A stretch of 37,176 nt of DNA, from assembly GCA_904395885.1 (NCBI GenBank), contig CAJFOF010000003.1, positions 1 through 37,176 on the forward strand. The letters are read 5' to 3'. A program made the position numbers and the translations under genes. Origin of the DNA: an uncultured Lachnospiraceae bacterium. GTDB taxonomy: Bacteria > Bacillota > Clostridia > Lachnospirales > Lachnospiraceae. The notes under the pieces are model-generated. The model saw only the letters and a program-made list of their open reading frames with translations, had not been told where the DNA came from and searched no databases. Positions 16,409 to 26,787 of this stretch are shown here, one piece after another (within the stretch, counting starts at the first letter, position 1; every line of letters starts with the position of its first letter).

Positions 16409-18503
16409 CAGAGAAAAGCAGCTCATCGTAGGTAGGATAAGGTAGGTAAGCATCTGGAATCAGAGATTCCGCTCTGTCGGCCGATACACGCAGAGTGTTC
16501 ATCTGTTCCAGAACTGTATGGCAGTAGTAAGCTGCAGCCTCCAGGGGATCAGAAATACGTTCGGCCTGAGCAGTGTCCGATATCAGCTGTTCAACATCGT
16601 CTGCAATAATATCATACAGGGAGGAGAGTTCCGCCACCAGCTTTTCTTCTGACGCTGTAGATATGGAAGGCGCGAAGGCTTTCTTTTGAGTCGCGGCCTT
16701 AGCGGTATCTCCAGTAAAGGCTAGAAGCGCAGGCATTAAATCTTTTTGAAGCATCTCTACCATGGTCTTGGATTCCACATGGATCGCCTTGCTGTAGTTT
16801 TCCAGGAGAATATCATACCGGGCATGGATCTCACCCTCTGTAAAAATATGATGCCTGGTAAACAGCTCTACATTTTTGGGTGTGATGAAATAGGGCATGG
16901 CATCGGGAAGCGCCTTTAGATTGTACAGCCCGCGGCGCGTTGCTTCTTTCACCCACTCGTCGGTGTAGCCATTGCCGTTGAAGATAATCCGTTTGTGCTC
17001 AGAGATCGTTTCCTTTAACAGCTTTCGGACAGCCTGCTCCATCTCGGCCTCTGGCGTACCTTCCAGGGCATCGGCGAACTGACGAACCTCCTCGGCAACC
17101 GTGGTATTGAGAACGATGTTGGGGCCTGCCACAGAGAGAGAAGAGCCAGGCATACGAAACTCAAATTTGTTTCCAGTAAAGGCAAATGGTGAAGTACGAT
17201 TTCGATCTGTATTGTCTTTCATAAAATGGGGAAGGACATGGGCTCCGGTTTCCATCTGTACCTGAGCATGATTGTGAAATTCGGAATCTTTTTCCAGGGA
17301 TTCAACAACCTGGTTGATCTCGTCTCCAAGGAAGATGGATACAATCGCCGGCGGTGCCTCATTAGCTCCCAGGCGGTGGTCATTTCCGGCGCTGGCGACG
17401 GAAATACGCATCAGGTCGGCGTACTCATCCACAGCTTTGATGACAGCAGTCAGAAATACCAGAAAGACCAGGTTGTCTCCCGGATTTTTGCCGGGATCTA
17501 AAAGATTCAGGCCGGTATCAGTACTGATGGACCAGTTGTTGTGCTTGCCACTTCCATTGATGCCTTCAAAAGGTTTTTCGTGGATCAGGCAGGCCAGGTC
17601 ATGCTTATCGGCCACCTTTTTCATCATCTCCATGGTAAGCTGATTGTGGTCAACGGCCACGTTGGTGGTATCATAGACAGGAGCCAGCTCATGCTGAGCG
17701 GGAGCTACCTCGTTGTGCTTGGTCTTGGCGGGAACGCCCAGTTTCCACAGTTCTTCGTCCAACTCATGCATGTAAGCAGACACTCTAGGCCTGAGAACAC
17801 CAAAGTAATGATCTTCCATTTCCTGTCCTTTTGGCGGTGCGGCGCCGATCAGAGTTCTGCCGCAAAATACCAGGTCTTTTCTTGCACGGTACAGAGCTTT
17901 GTCGATTAAAAAGTATTCCTGCTCCGGTCCTACTGTCGTATTGACACTCTGTACTTCGTTGTGGCCCAAAATATGTAGCAGCCGCGTGGCTTCTTTATTG
18001 AGGGCTTCCATCGAACGAAGGAGCGGAGTCTTTTTATCCAGAGCTTCCCCAGTGTAAGAGCAGAAAGCGGTAGGAATATAAAGGGTTCCATCTTTAATAA
18101 ACGCGTAAGAGGTGGGATCCCAGGCCGTATAACCTCTGGCCTCAAAGGTAGCCCGCAGGCCGCCGGAAGGGAAGCTGGAAGCATCTGGCTCGCCCTTAAC
18201 CAGCTCTTTTCCGGAAAAATCCATGATGATTTCACCACCTCCGGTTGGGGTGATAAAACTATCATGTTTTTCTGCAGTAATGCCGGTCATGGGCTGGAAC
18301 CAATGGGTAAAATGAGTAGCGCCATTTTCCACAGCCCATTCCTTCATGGCTACAGCCACGGCGTTAGCCACATCAAGTTCCAGGTGGGTACCAGTTTGAA
18401 TGGTCTTCTGAAGGGCTTTGTAGACGTCCTTAGGCAGCTTGTTACGCATGATCTTGTCATTAAAGACTAGGCTTCCGTAAAGTTCAGGGATGTTTTTGCT
18501 CAT
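16404..18503 (-). CDS. glnN: Glutamine synthetase type III
   Basis: A 699-residue GS III, the large dodecameric form found in Bacteroides, cyanobacteria and clostridia, making glutamine from glutamate, ammonia and ATP. Length and N-terminal region (VFNDKIMRNKLPKDVYKAL) are typical. GS III signatures are present: THWFQPMTG, KHDSF, FPSGGLRATFEARGYTAWDP, NGSGKHNNWS, SAGNDHRLGANEAPPAI and FTGNKFEFRMPGSS. AGAAAGGAG precedes its ATG. It has its own TTGACA/TATAAT promoter and a 170-base leader with an attenuator, and runs divergently from pyrG-gltBD. Because the GS I-like gene in this window has lost catalytic residues, this is the only evident functional GS here and probably the main ammonium-assimilating enzyme with GltBD. 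Confidence 0.96.
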   Translation of the reverse strand: MSKNIPELYGSLVFNDKIMRNKLPKDVYKALQKTIQTGTHLELDVANAVAVAMKEWAVENGATHFTHWFQPMTGITAEKHDSFITPTGGGEIIMDFSGKELVKGEPDASSFPSGGLRATFEARGYTAWDPTSYAFIKDGTLYIPTAFCSYTGEALDKKTPLLRSMEALNKEATRLLHILGHNEVQSVNTTVGPEQEYFLIDKALYRARKDLVFCGRTLIGAAPPKGQEMEDHYFGVLRPRVSAYMHELDEELWKLGVPAKTKHNEVAPAQHELAPVYDTTNVAVDHNQLTMEMMKKVADKHDLACLIHEKPFEGINGSGKHNNWSISTDTGLNLLDPGKNPGDNLVFLVFLTAVIKAVDEYADLMRISVASAGNDHRLGANEAPPAIVSIFLGDEINQVVESLEKDSEFHNHAQVQMETGAHVLPHFMKDNTDRNRTSPFAFTGNKFEFRMPGSSLSVAGPNIVLNTTVAEEVRQFADALEGTPEAEMEQAVRKLLKETISEHKRIIFNGNGYTDEWVKEATRRGLYNLKALPDAMPYFITPKNVELFTRHHIFTEGEIHARYDILLENYSKAIHVESKTMVEMLQKDLMPALLAFTGDTAKAATQKKAFAPSISTASEEKLVAELSSLYDIIADDVEQLISDTAQAERISDPLEAAAYYCHTVLEQMNTLRVSADRAESLIPDAYLPYPTYDELLFSV

Positions 18504-18539
18504 AAGGGAAACTCCTTTCTGTTACTGATCTTGATGACG

Positions 18540-18626
18540 GGGAGACCCGAGAGAGTCTCCCAGGAGGGTTATCTGTTTCAGCAGGAAAGCTAGAAATTAC
18601 AACAGGGAGAGCTTCCCTGTGAAACA
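18540..18626 (-). promoter_or_regulatory. glnN leader with alternative RNA folds
   Basis: Downstream of the attenuator the leader can form two local hairpins (18602-18608/18614-18620, 7 bp; 18540-18548/18553-18561, 9 bp with one G-U). Alternatively, one long stem pairs 18626-18610 (TGTTTCACAGGGAAGCT on the - strand) with 18591-18574 (AGCTTTCCTGCTGAAACA), about 17 bp with one bulge and one wobble. The long stem and the first local hairpin exclude each other. No known glutamine riboswitch (glnA motif) consensus is recognisable. Confidence 0.5.
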
Positions 18627-18672
18627 AAAAAAGCAAGGCGGCAGGAACTCTACGTTCCAAGCGACCTTGCTT
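18626..18672 (-). terminator. Attenuator hairpin at the start of the glnN transcript
   Basis: On the - strand AAGCAAGG (18672-18665) pairs with CCTTGCTT (18638-18631), enclosing a GGAAC/GTTCC inner stem. A run of seven T (18632-18626) follows. It begins almost at the predicted transcription start (about 18674), so the first 45 nucleotides of the RNA form an intrinsic terminator ahead of glnN. Expression must involve read-through. Confidence 0.75.
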
Positions 18673-18681
18673 ATGGCCAGT

Positions 18682-18709
18682 ATTATACACCAAACTTTTT
18701 TCTTGTCAA
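18682..18709 (-). promoter_or_regulatory. glnN promoter
   Basis: On the - strand TTGACA (18709-18704), a 16-bp spacer, TATAAT (18687-18682). The match to the vegetative consensus is exact. It is back to back with the pyrG promoter; 24 bp (18710-18733) separate the two -35 boxes. Confidence 0.85.
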
Positions 18710-18733
18710 GAGTTTTTTGCAGAAAATTTCCAC

Positions 18734-18762
18734 TTTACAAATGAAAAAAAACGTAGTATAGT
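18734..18762 (+). promoter_or_regulatory. pyrG-gltBD promoter
   Basis: TTTACA at 18734-18739, a 17-bp spacer, TATAGT at 18757-18762; predicted start near 18769. The predicted start has no G-run, so the reiterative-G CTP attenuation known for Bacillus pyrG is not obvious here. Confidence 0.75.
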
Positions 18763-18796
18763 TTAGACTTGAATTTTGAATATGAAACATTATCCG

Positions 18797-18843
18797 GACA
18801 ATGGCGTCAGATGCTTTTCAAAGAGCATACTGGCGCTTTTTTT
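18797..18843 (+). terminator. Attenuator hairpin in the pyrG-gltBD leader
   Basis: GCGTCAG (18804-18810) plus ATGCT (18811-18815) pair with AGCAT (18824-18828) and CTGGCGC (18830-18836), with one bulged A, followed by seven T (18837-18843). The stem opens within GACAATGGCGTC (18797-18808), nearly identical to the start of the glnA leader terminator. A further hairpin (ATTTCAT/ATGAAAT) follows at about 18843-18873. It lies about 125 bases before the pyrG start. The leader 18844-18967 holds nothing else I recognise. Confidence 0.8.
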
Positions 18844-18967
18844 ATTTCATTAGGAAGCTGCCTTCTCTATGAAATAAACATGTCACGAGCGCGATCATCG
18901 AAAGCATTGGCAATTCGGGTTTACGACCTGCGGCGGCGGAAAAGAAAATCAATTGGAGGGAAAAGTT

Positions 18968-20593
18968 ATGGCAGTGAAATACGTATTTGTGACCGGGGGC
19001 GTGGTATCCGGGCTTGGCAAAGGAATTACCGCAGCATCCCTGGGAAGGCTTTTGAAGGCGAGAGGCTACAGCGTTACCATGCAGAAGTTTGACCCTTATA
19101 TCAACGTGGATCCGGGAACCATGAATCCGATCCAGCACGGGGAGGTCTTTGTGACGGACGACGGAACGGAGACCGACCTGGATCTGGGCCATTATGAGCG
19201 GTTTATCGACGAGAGCCTGGATCGGAATTCTAATGTCACTACCGGAAAGGTATACTGGAGCGTCCTACAGAAGGAGCGCCACGGGGATTACAACGGCGGC
19301 ACTGTCCAGGTGATCCCTCATATTACCAATGAAATCAAGAGCCGTTTTTATCGGGGAAAGACACCGGAGGAAGCACGAATCGCTATTATTGAGGTGGGAG
19401 GAACGGTAGGCGACATCGAGAGCCAGCCATTTTTGGAAGCCATCCGCCAGTTCCAGCACGATGTAGGACACGAAAATGCCATCTTGCTCCATGTGACACT
19501 GATCCCCTATCTGAAAGCCTCCGGTGAGATGAAGACGAAACCGACCCAGGCCAGCGTAAAAGAGCTGCAGGGAATGGGAATCTGGCCCGATGTGCTGGTA
19601 TGCCGTTCAGAAAAGCCGTTGACTCAGGAGATCAAGGATAAGATCGCCCTCTTCTGCAATGTCCCCAGCAGCCATGTCCTCCAGAATCTGGATGTGGAGT
19701 ACCTGTATGAGGCTCCTCTGGCCATGGAGAAGGAACATCTGGCTCAGGTCGTCCTGGAATGTCTGAAACTGCCTCAGCGCCAGCCGGATCTGCGGGACTG
19801 GGAAGAGATGGTGACAGCCCTTAGAACGCCAAAATCAGAAGTGACCATTGCCCTGGTTGGAAAATACATCCAGCTCCATGACGCCTATCTCAGTGTGGTG
19901 GAGGCTTTAAAACACGGAGGGATCGCAAACCGCTGCGCCGTCCGGATGAAATGGGTGGATTCAGAGACCGTGACCAGAGAAAACGCCGGGGAGATCCTGA
20001 AGGGCACAGACGGAATCCTGGTGCCCGGAGGCTTTGGAACCAGGGGAACAGAGGGAAAGATTGCTGCCATTGAGTATGCAAGAGTTCACAAAGTTCCCTA
20101 CCTGGGGCTCTGTCTGGGAATGCAGCTTGCAATCGTAGAATTTGCCCGGAATGTGGTAGGATATACAGATGCCCATAGCATTGAGCTGGCGCCGGACACC
20201 CTTCATCCGGTGATTGCCCTGATGCCGGAGCAGAACGGGCTGGAGGATATCGGCGGAACTCTCAGGCTGGGAGCTTATCCCTGCGTCCTGGCAGAGGGGA
20301 GCAAAGCCCGTGAACTCTATGGAACAGAAGAGATTTTTGAGCGCCACAGACATCGCTATGAGGTGAATAACGATTACAGGAACGTTTTGAAGGAGCACGG
20401 GATGGTGCTGTCCGGCCTGTCGCCGGACGGCCGGATTGTGGAAATGGCAGAATTGAAGGATCATCCGTTCTTTATCGCCACCCAGGCCCACCCGGAATTT
20501 AAGTCCAGACCCAACCGGCCCCATCCGCTTTTTGCCGGATTTGTCCGGGCGGCAGAAGAATACAGAAACAGCCAGAAAGGAGATGCCATATGA
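18968..20593 (+). CDS. pyrG: CTP synthase
   Basis: A 541-residue enzyme that aminates UTP to CTP using glutamine and ATP. The synthetase domain (1-about 265) starts [23 protein letters not shown] (P-loop) and has the [15 protein letters not shown] and [10 protein letters not shown] motifs. The glutaminase domain follows with the oxyanion block PGGFGTRG, nucleophile Cys in YLGLCLGMQ, and the His/Glu of the triad in [17 protein letters not shown] at 18954-18960 selects ATG 18968 rather than the TTG at 18953. Its stop overlaps the gltB start (ATGA), so pyrG, gltB and gltD form one operon behind a common attenuator. Coupling CTP synthesis to glutamate synthase is unusual and groups two glutamine-consuming activities. 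Confidence 0.97.
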   Translation: MAVKYVFVTGGVVSGLGKGITAASLGRLLKARGYSVTMQKFDPYINVDPGTMNPIQHGEVFVTDDGTETDLDLGHYERFIDESLDRNSNVTTGKVYWSVLQKERHGDYNGGTVQVIPHITNEIKSRFYRGKTPEEARIAIIEVGGTVGDIESQPFLEAIRQFQHDVGHENAILLHVTLIPYLKASGEMKTKPTQASVKELQGMGIWPDVLVCRSEKPLTQEIKDKIALFCNVPSSHVLQNLDVEYLYEAPLAMEKEHLAQVVLECLKLPQRQPDLRDWEEMVTALRTPKSEVTIALVGKYIQLHDAYLSVVEALKHGGIANRCAVRMKWVDSETVTRENAGEILKGTDGILVPGGFGTRGTEGKIAAIEYARVHKVPYLGLCLGMQLAIVEFARNVVGYTDAHSIELAPDTLHPVIALMPEQNGLEDIGGTLRLGAYPCVLAEGSKARELYGTEEIFERHRHRYEVNNDYRNVLKEHGMVLSGLSPDGRIVEMAELKDHPFFIATQAHPEFKSRPNRPHPLFAGFVRAAEEYRNSQKGDAI

Positions 20594-23500
20594 AAATGAA
20601 AACTCAGAACCAGCTTTCCGGAGAACAGGAAAAGGGCCGCGGGCTGTACCGGCCGGAATTTGAGCACGACAACTGCGGTATCGGCGCCGTCGTCCAGATG
20701 AAGGGTATAAAGAGCCACGACACTGTGGATCAGGCCCTTCATATTGTAGAGCATCTGGAGCACAGAGCCGGAAAAGACGCGGAGGGAAAGACCGGGGACG
20801 GCGTCGGCATTCTCCTTCAGATTTCCCATAAATTTTTCTCCAAAGTATGTAAAGAGGCAGGTGTCAGCCTGGGCGGAGAGAGGGAATACGGCATCGGCAT
20901 GTTTTTCTTCCCACAGGGGGAGCTGAAGAGAGGCCAGGCCCGGAAAATGTTTGAGATCATCGTGGAGAAAGAGGGTATGGAGCTGCTGGGCTGGCGGAAA
21001 GTTCCAGTGTGCCCCGAAGTTCTGGGCCATAAGGCACGGGAATGTATGCCCTATATCATGCAGGCATTCATCAAAAAGCCGGAGGGCGTGGCCTCCGGAC
21101 TGGAATTTGACAGAAAGCTCTACATCGCCAGGCGTATCTTTGAGCAGAGCAACGACAATACCTACGTGGTTTCTCTGTCCAGCCGCACGGTAGTCTATAA
21201 GGGAATGTTTCTGGTAGGGCAGCTTAGAACTTTCTTTGCGGATCTCATGGATCCGGATTATGAATCGGCCATTGCCATCGTTCATTCTCGATTCAGCACC
21301 AACACAAACCCAAGCTGGGAGCGGGCCCATCCCAACCGCCTCATTGTCCACAATGGGGAGATCAATACCATCAAGGGCAATGCGGATAAGATGCTGGCCA
21401 GGGAGGAGACCATGGAATCCTCCTGCCTGGGCGAGGACCTCCACAGAGTTCTTCCGGTGATTCACAGCGGCGGTTCCGACTCTGCCATGCTGGACAATAC
21501 CCTGGAATTTCTGATGATGAATGGCATGGAACTGCCCCTTGCTGTGATGATCGCCATCCCGGAACCCTGGGACAACAATAAGGCAATGCCCCAGGAGGAG
21601 AGGGATTTTTATCAGTATTACGCTACCATGATGGAGCCCTGGGACGGCCCGGCGTCCATCCTCTTTTCCGACGGCGATGTGATGGGGGCAGTGCTGGACC
21701 GAAACGGTCTGCGCCCCTCCAGATATTACATTACCAGCGACGGGATGCTGATCCTGTCCTCTGAAGTCGGAGTTCTGGATGTGCCGGAGGAAAAGATCGT
21801 GCTGAAAGAACGGCTCCATCCTGGGAAGATGCTTTTGGTGGATACCCGTCAGGGAAAACTGTACCGAGATGAAGAGCTGAAGCGCTATTACAGCACCCGC
21901 AAACCCTATGGAGAGTGGCTGGACAGCGGTCTGGTAAAGCTGAAGGATCTGTCCATTCCCAACAAGAGCGTAGAGCGCTACAGCGACGAGGGCCTTGCAC
22001 GGCTTCAGAAGGCCTTTGGTTACACCTACGAGGACACCAGGGATGTGATCTACAATATGGCCCTCAACGGTTCAGAGGCCACAGGGGCCATGGGGGCCGA
22101 TACCCCTCTGGCGGCTCTGTCAGATCAGTATCACCCTCTGTCTCACTATTTCTGCCAGATGTTCGCCCAGGTCACCAACCCGCCTATCGACGCCATTCGC
22201 GAAGAAGTGGTTACCAGTACCACCGTATATGCGGGCCGAGATGGAAATCTTCTGGAGGAAAAGCCGGAAAACTGTCAGGTACTGAAGATCAATAACCCGA
22301 TTCTCACCAGCACGGATCTTTTAAAGATCAAATATATGAACAAGCCAGGCTTTCACCCGGAAACGGTGCCGATTCTGTATTACAAAAGCACCAGGCTGAA
22401 GAGGGCTATCGAGAACCTCTTCGTCGAGGTGGACAAGGCGTACCGGGACGGGTGCAACATCCTGATCCTGTCTGATCGGGGGGTAGACGAGAATCATGTG
22501 GCGATCCCCTCTCTTCTGGCTGTCTCTGCGGTTCATCAGTACCTGGTCAGGACCAGAAGGAGGACCTCCCTTGCAATCATCCTGGAGACCGGGGAGGCCA
22601 GAACGGTTCACGATTTTGCGACACTTTTGGGTTACGGAGCCTGCGGCGTCAATCCTTATCTGGCTCAGGAGACCATCCGCAAACTGGTGGACGACGGAAT
22701 GCTGGATAAGGAGTACTATGCGGCAGTGGAGGACTACAATAAAGCCGTTCTCAGCGGTATCGTAAAAATTGCTTCTAAGATGGGTATCTCCACGGTACAG
22801 TCCTACCAGGGCTCTCAGATCTTTGAGGCCATCGGCATCTCTGAGGAAGTGGTGGATCAGTACTTTACAGGAACCATCAGCAGGATAGGTGGAATCACTC
22901 TGGAGGACATTGCACAGGCGGCAGATGATCTCCACTCCAGAGCTTTTGACCCTCTTGGCCTGTCCACGGATCTGACCCTGGACAGCGAAGGATTTCACAA
23001 GGCCAGAAGCGACGGGGAGGAACACCGCTATAACCCCAACACCATCCATCTGCTCCAGAAATCCACCTGGCAGAAGGATTACAGCCTGTTTAAAAAATAT
23101 ACAGAGATGGCAGACCAGGAGAACTGCGGAAATGTCAGGAGCCTGCTGGAATTTGCCTATCCAAAGAAAGGGATTCCCCTGGAGCAGGTGGAGAGTGAAG
23201 AGTCCATTATGATCCGTTTTAAAACCGGCGCCATGTCCTACGGTTCTATCTCCCAGGAGGCCCACGAGGCTTTGGCCCTTGCTATGAACCACATCCACGG
23301 AAAGTCCAACACCGGGGAAGGTGGGGAGAGTGAGGAGCGCCTGGATTCTATGGGGACGGACCAGGACCGCTCGTCGGCCATCAAACAGGTGGCCTCCGGT
23401 CGGTTTGGTGTCACCAGCCGTTATTTGGTAAGCGCAAAGGAGATCCAGATCAAGATGGCCCAGGGGGCAAAGCCCGGAGAGGGCGGCCACCTTCCTGCGG

Positions 23501-25161
23501 GAAAGGTATACCCCTGGATCGCCAAGACCCGCCATTCCACACCTGGGGTCAGCCTGATTTCCCCGCCGCCTCACCACGATATTTATTCCATCGAGGATCT
23601 GGCGCAGCTGATCTATGACCTGAAAAATGCCAATGAGTCGGCCAGGATTTCCGTCAAGCTGGTCAGCGAGGCGGGAGTCGGCACCGTAGCGGCCGGAGTG
23701 GCTAAGGCGGGAGCCCAGGTCATCCTGGTATCGGGCTATGACGGGGGTACCGGGGCGGCGCCGGTCAGCTCCATCCACCATGCAGGACTTCCATGGGAGC
23801 TGGGCGTGGCGGAAACCCATCAGACTCTGATGAAAAACGGTCTGAGAAATCAGGTGGTGCTGGAGACAGACGGAAAGCTGATGACAGGCCGGGACGTTAT
23901 CATTGCCGCCCTGCTGGGGGCTGAGGAATACGGCTTTGCCACTGCCCCCCTCATTACCCTGGGGTGCGTGATGATGAGAGTCTGCAATCTGGACACCTGT
24001 CCCATGGGCGTGGCAACCCAGAACCCGGAGCTGCGGAAGCGCTTCATGGGGAAAGCCGAGTACGTGGAGAATTTTATGTATTTTATCGCCAGAGAAATGC
24101 GGGAGTACATGGCAAAGCTGGGAGTGGCCACAGTGGAAGCGCTGGTGGGCCGAACCGATCTGATCCGGGTGAAAGAGACGGCAGCCGGAAGCCGGGCGTC
24201 TCGGATGGACCTCAGGGGGATTTTGGAAAATCCTTACCAGAAAACCGGGGAGAAGGAGACCTTCTGTCCTCAGCTTGCCTATGATTTTAAGCTGGAAAAG
24301 ACTCTGGACAAGAGAGTCCTGTTCAGGGAATTTGATAAGGCTTTAAAGAAGGGAGAGCGCAAGGAGATTTCTCTCCACATCACCAACACGGACCGGACCT
24401 TCGGAACCCTCTTCGGGTCTGAGATCACCCGCCGCAGCAAGACCGGATTCCCGGACGATACCTTTGTGGTCCATTGCACAGGGGCCGGAGGCCAGAGCTT
24501 TGGGGCGTTCATCCCCAGAGGCCTGACCCTGACTCTCTGCGGAGACTGCAACGACTATATGGGAAAAGGCCTTTCCGGAGGAAAGCTGGCGGTGTATCCG
24601 CCAAAGGATGCCGGGTACCGGGCAGATGAGAATATCGTGGCAGGAAATGTGGCTCTGTACGGGGCAACCAGCGGGGAAGCCTACATCAATGGCATTGCCG
24701 GAGAGAGATTTGCAGTACGCAATTCCGGGGCAAAGGCAGTAGTAGAAGGAATCGGAGACCATGGCTGTGAGTACATGACAGGGGGCATGGTAGCTATCCT
24801 GGGAAAAGTAGGGAAAAACTTTGCTGCCGGCATGAGCGGCGGCATCGCCTACGTGCTGGACGAGGACAATGATTTTTATAAATACCTGAATAAGTCCATG
24901 GTGGCCATGGAGAAGGTGGAGAACTCCTATGAGGAGCAGGAGCTGAGATCTCTCATTGAGGCTCATGTGGCTGCCACCGGTTCTGAAAAAGGGCAGAGGA
25001 TCTTGGATCACTTTGACGAGTATCTGCCGAAATTCAAGAGGATCGTCCCCCACGACTACCGCAGGATCCTGCAGTTGTGCGCCAAATACCGGGAGCAGGG
25101 CATGGACGAGGAACAGGCTCAGATCGAGGCATTTTATGAGAGTACCAAAAGCAGGAGATAG
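20590..25161 (+). CDS. gltB: Glutamate synthase large subunit
   Basis: A 1523-residue GltB converting glutamine and 2-oxoglutarate to two glutamate. Cys29 in HDNCGIGA is the nucleophile of the N-terminal class II amidotransferase after loss of a 28-residue propeptide. The amidotransferase spans about 29-430, the central domain about 450-760, and the FMN-binding synthase about 820-1200 with [32 protein letters not shown] and the cluster motif [13 protein letters not shown]. The C-terminal GXGXG beta-helix covers about 1230-1490. All domains look intact and the length is normal. AAAGGAG lies 7 bases before ATG 20590. It overlaps pyrG by 4 bases; gltD follows after 9 bases. Long open frames on the opposite strand are codon-bias shadows. 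Confidence 0.97.
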   Translation: MKMKTQNQLSGEQEKGRGLYRPEFEHDNCGIGAVVQMKGIKSHDTVDQALHIVEHLEHRAGKDAEGKTGDGVGILLQISHKFFSKVCKEAGVSLGGEREYGIGMFFFPQGELKRGQARKMFEIIVEKEGMELLGWRKVPVCPEVLGHKARECMPYIMQAFIKKPEGVASGLEFDRKLYIARRIFEQSNDNTYVVSLSSRTVVYKGMFLVGQLRTFFADLMDPDYESAIAIVHSRFSTNTNPSWERAHPNRLIVHNGEINTIKGNADKMLAREETMESSCLGEDLHRVLPVIHSGGSDSAMLDNTLEFLMMNGMELPLAVMIAIPEPWDNNKAMPQEERDFYQYYATMMEPWDGPASILFSDGDVMGAVLDRNGLRPSRYYITSDGMLILSSEVGVLDVPEEKIVLKERLHPGKMLLVDTRQGKLYRDEELKRYYSTRKPYGEWLDSGLVKLKDLSIPNKSVERYSDEGLARLQKAFGYTYEDTRDVIYNMALNGSEATGAMGADTPLAALSDQYHPLSHYFCQMFAQVTNPPIDAIREEVVTSTTVYAGRDGNLLEEKPENCQVLKINNPILTSTDLLKIKYMNKPGFHPETVPILYYKSTRLKRAIENLFVEVDKAYRDGCNILILSDRGVDENHVAIPSLLAVSAVHQYLVRTRRRTSLAIILETGEARTVHDFATLLGYGACGVNPYLAQETIRKLVDDGMLDKEYYAAVEDYNKAVLSGIVKIASKMGISTVQSYQGSQIFEAIGISEEVVDQYFTGTISRIGGITLEDIAQAADDLHSRAFDPLGLSTDLTLDSEGFHKARSDGEEHRYNPNTIHLLQKSTWQKDYSLFKKYTEMADQENCGNVRSLLEFAYPKKGIPLEQVESEESIMIRFKTGAMSYGSISQEAHEALALAMNHIHGKSNTGEGGESEERLDSMGTDQDRSSAIKQVASGRFGVTSRYLVSAKEIQIKMAQGAKPGEGGHLPAGKVYPWIAKTRHSTPGVSLISPPPHHDIYSIEDLAQLIYDLKNANESARISVKLVSEAGVGTVAAGVAKAGAQVILVSGYDGGTGAAPVSSIHHAGLPWELGVAETHQTLMKNGLRNQVVLETDGKLMTGRDVIIAALLGAEEYGFATAPLITLGCVMMRVCNLDTCPMGVATQNPELRKRFMGKAEYVENFMYFIAREMREYMAKLGVATVEALVGRTDLIRVKETAAGSRASRMDLRGILENPYQKTGEKETFCPQLAYDFKLEKTLDKRVLFREFDKALKKGERKEISLHITNTDRTFGTLFGSEITRRSKTGFPDDTFVVHCTGAGGQSFGAFIPRGLTLTLCGDCNDYMGKGLSGGKLAVYPPKDAGYRADENIVAGNVALYGATSGEAYINGIAGERFAVRNSGAKAVVEGIGDHGCEYMTGGMVAILGKVGKNFAAGMSGGIAYVLDEDNDFYKYLNKSMVAMEKVENSYEEQELRSLIEAHVAATGSEKGQRILDHFDEYLPKFKRIVPHDYRRILQLCAKYREQGMDEEQAQIEAFYESTKSRR

Positions 25162-25170
25162 GAGGAAGCC

Positions 25171-26655
25171 ATGGGAAGACCAACAGGATTTTTGGAATTT
25201 GAAAGAAAAGACAAGGCATCAGAGGCCCCTCTTGACAGAATCCGCCATTTTAAGGAATTTCACCACCCGTTGAGCCAGGAGGAGCAGCGGGTTCAGGCAT
25301 CCCGCTGTATGGCCTGCGGGGTTCCGTTCTGTCAGGCAGGCGTGATGATGGAAGGAATGGCTTCCGGGTGCCCGCTGCGGAACCTGGTGCCAGAGATGAA
25401 CGATCTCATCGATATGGGCCAGTGGGAGGCGGCCTGGAGACGGTTGGAAAAGACCAACTGCTTTCCGGAATTTACCTCCCGGGTATGTCCGGCCCTGTGC
25501 GAGGCCGCCTGCACCTGCGGCGTCCACAATGGACCGGTGGCGACGAAATCCAACGAATACGCTGTGACAGAAAAGGCATTTCAGGAAGGCTGGGTCAGGC
25601 CCATGCCCCCGAAAAACCGCACAGGGAAGACTGTGGCCATTGTGGGAAGCGGCCCTGCGGCTTTGGCGGCGGCCAAGCTGCTGAACCAGAGGGGCCACCA
25701 GGTAACGGTTTTTGAGCGCCATGACAGGGCAGGAGGCCTTCTGCGCTACGGTATCCCCAACATGAAGCTGGAGAAGGGAGTGATCGACCGCCGGATCCGC
25801 ATTATGGAGGAAGAGGGAGTGACTTTTTCTGTCAACGCCGATGTGGGCAGAGAGATTCCGGCAGACAAGCTGAAAAAGGAGTACGACAGGGTTCTGCTGG
25901 CCTGCGGCGCCTCCAACCCCAGGGACATAAAGGTTCCGGGCAGGGAAGCCAGCGGTATTTACTTTGCAGTGGATTTCCTCTCAGCAGTGACCAGGAGCCT
26001 TCTGGATTCTGACCTGAAGGATCAGGCATTTCCGGCGGTGAAGGGGAAACGCGTCCTGGTCATCGGCGGCGGAGACACGGGCAATGACTGTGTGGGCACC
26101 TCCATCCGCCTGGGATGCCGCAACGTCATCCAGTTGGAGATGATGCCAAAACCCTCCCAAGAGCGGGATCCCTCTAACCCCTGGCCGGAGTGGCCCAGGG
26201 TGCTGAAAACGGACTACGGCCAGGAGGAGGCCATCGCGGTCTTCGGAAAAGATCCCAGGATCTACCAGACCACAGTCAAGGAGTTCATACCCGGCAAAAA
26301 GGGGGAGGTCGCCAAGGCGGTTCTTCAGTCCCTGCGGGCGGAGAAGGATCCAAAGACCGGAAGAGTGGCCATGGTTCCCATCGAGGGATCGGAGAAGACG
26401 GTGGACGCAGATCTGGTATTGATTGCCGCCGGATTTCTGGGAAGCGAGTCCTACGTGGCCGACGCCTTCGGCGTCAAATTAAATGGCCGGGGGAATACGG
26501 CTTTTCGAGACGGAAGCTATGAAACCAATGTCCCTGGGGTCTTTACAGCCGGTGATATGAGACGAGGCCAGTCTCTGGTGGTCTGGGCCATCCGGGAAGG
26601 CCGGGAGGCAGCAAGAGCCATTGATGAGTCCCTGATGGGATATACCAATCTGTGA
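25171..26655 (+). CDS. gltD: Glutamate synthase small subunit
   Basis: A 494-residue flavoprotein that oxidises NAD(P)H and passes electrons to GltB. N-terminal cysteine clusters [10 protein letters not shown] and [14 protein letters not shown] hold the Fe-S centres. FAD is bound at [18 protein letters not shown] (about 155-172) and NAD(P) at [13 protein letters not shown] (about 295-307); the C-terminal [16 protein letters not shown] is the FAD-contact block. Typical length. AGGAGGAA precedes the ATG, 9 bases after gltB. Third gene of the pyrG-gltB-gltD operon. No terminator with a good T-run is seen between its stop and the glnA promoter. Confidence 0.96.
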   Translation: MGRPTGFLEFERKDKASEAPLDRIRHFKEFHHPLSQEEQRVQASRCMACGVPFCQAGVMMEGMASGCPLRNLVPEMNDLIDMGQWEAAWRRLEKTNCFPEFTSRVCPALCEAACTCGVHNGPVATKSNEYAVTEKAFQEGWVRPMPPKNRTGKTVAIVGSGPAALAAAKLLNQRGHQVTVFERHDRAGGLLRYGIPNMKLEKGVIDRRIRIMEEEGVTFSVNADVGREIPADKLKKEYDRVLLACGASNPRDIKVPGREASGIYFAVDFLSAVTRSLLDSDLKDQAFPAVKGKRVLVIGGGDTGNDCVGTSIRLGCRNVIQLEMMPKPSQERDPSNPWPEWPRVLKTDYGQEEAIAVFGKDPRIYQTTVKEFIPGKKGEVAKAVLQSLRAEKDPKTGRVAMVPIEGSEKTVDADLVLIAAGFLGSESYVADAFGVKLNGRGNTAFRDGSYETNVPGVFTAGDMRRGQSLVVWAIREGREAARAIDESLMGYTNL

Positions 26656-26710
26656 CGCTGCATGGCCGGTCTTCGCGCTCTCAGCAGTTTTGTCAAATCA
26701 TAAAAAGTCA

Positions 26711-26739
26711 TTGACAATTTGAAAAGAGGTTGTTATAAT
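26711..26739 (+). promoter_or_regulatory. Promoter of the glnA-like/ANTAR/dapL unit
   Basis: TTGACA (26711-26716), a 17-bp spacer, TATAAT (26734-26739) with an extended -10 TGT. A perfect consensus promoter; predicted start about 26746. Confidence 0.88.
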
Positions 26740-26745
26740 ACGCCC

Positions 26746-26787
26746 ATGGAAAAAGACAAAGGCGTCCTGATCCGGGAAACCGGGTGA
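26746..26787 (+). CDS. Possible 13-residue leader peptide inside the glnA attenuator
   Basis: ATG 26746 lies at the predicted transcription start and reads MEKDKGVLIRETG, stopping with TGA (26785-26787) inside the 3' part of the terminator hairpin. There is no ribosome site, so translation would have to be leaderless. The shared GACAAWGGCGTC motif is read as Asp-Lys-Gly-Val here. This may be coincidence. Confidence 0.2.
   Translation: MEKDKGVLIRETG

Noticed and set aside
18504..18675. Glutamine riboswitch (glnA motif) in the glnN leader
   Set aside because: GGAACGTAGAG superficially resembles part of it, but it lies in the terminator loop and the remaining consensus is missing.
18763..18800. 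Bacillus-type CTP-sensing reiterative transcription at pyrG
   Set aside because: No G-run at the predicted start and no matching C/U-rich partner in the 5' arm of the terminator.
18782..18853. 23-codon ORF in the pyrG leader as a real gene
   Set aside because: No ribosome site; it runs through the terminator and its poly-T tail, so it is most likely a chance frame. It is noted only for comparison with the glnA leader.
20461..23820. Very long open frames on the - strand (452 and 499 codons) opposite gltB
   Set aside because: They lie exactly antisense to an intact, highly conserved gltB. The proteins have no recognisable domain, and GC-biased codon use creates such shadows. No ribosome sites were seen.
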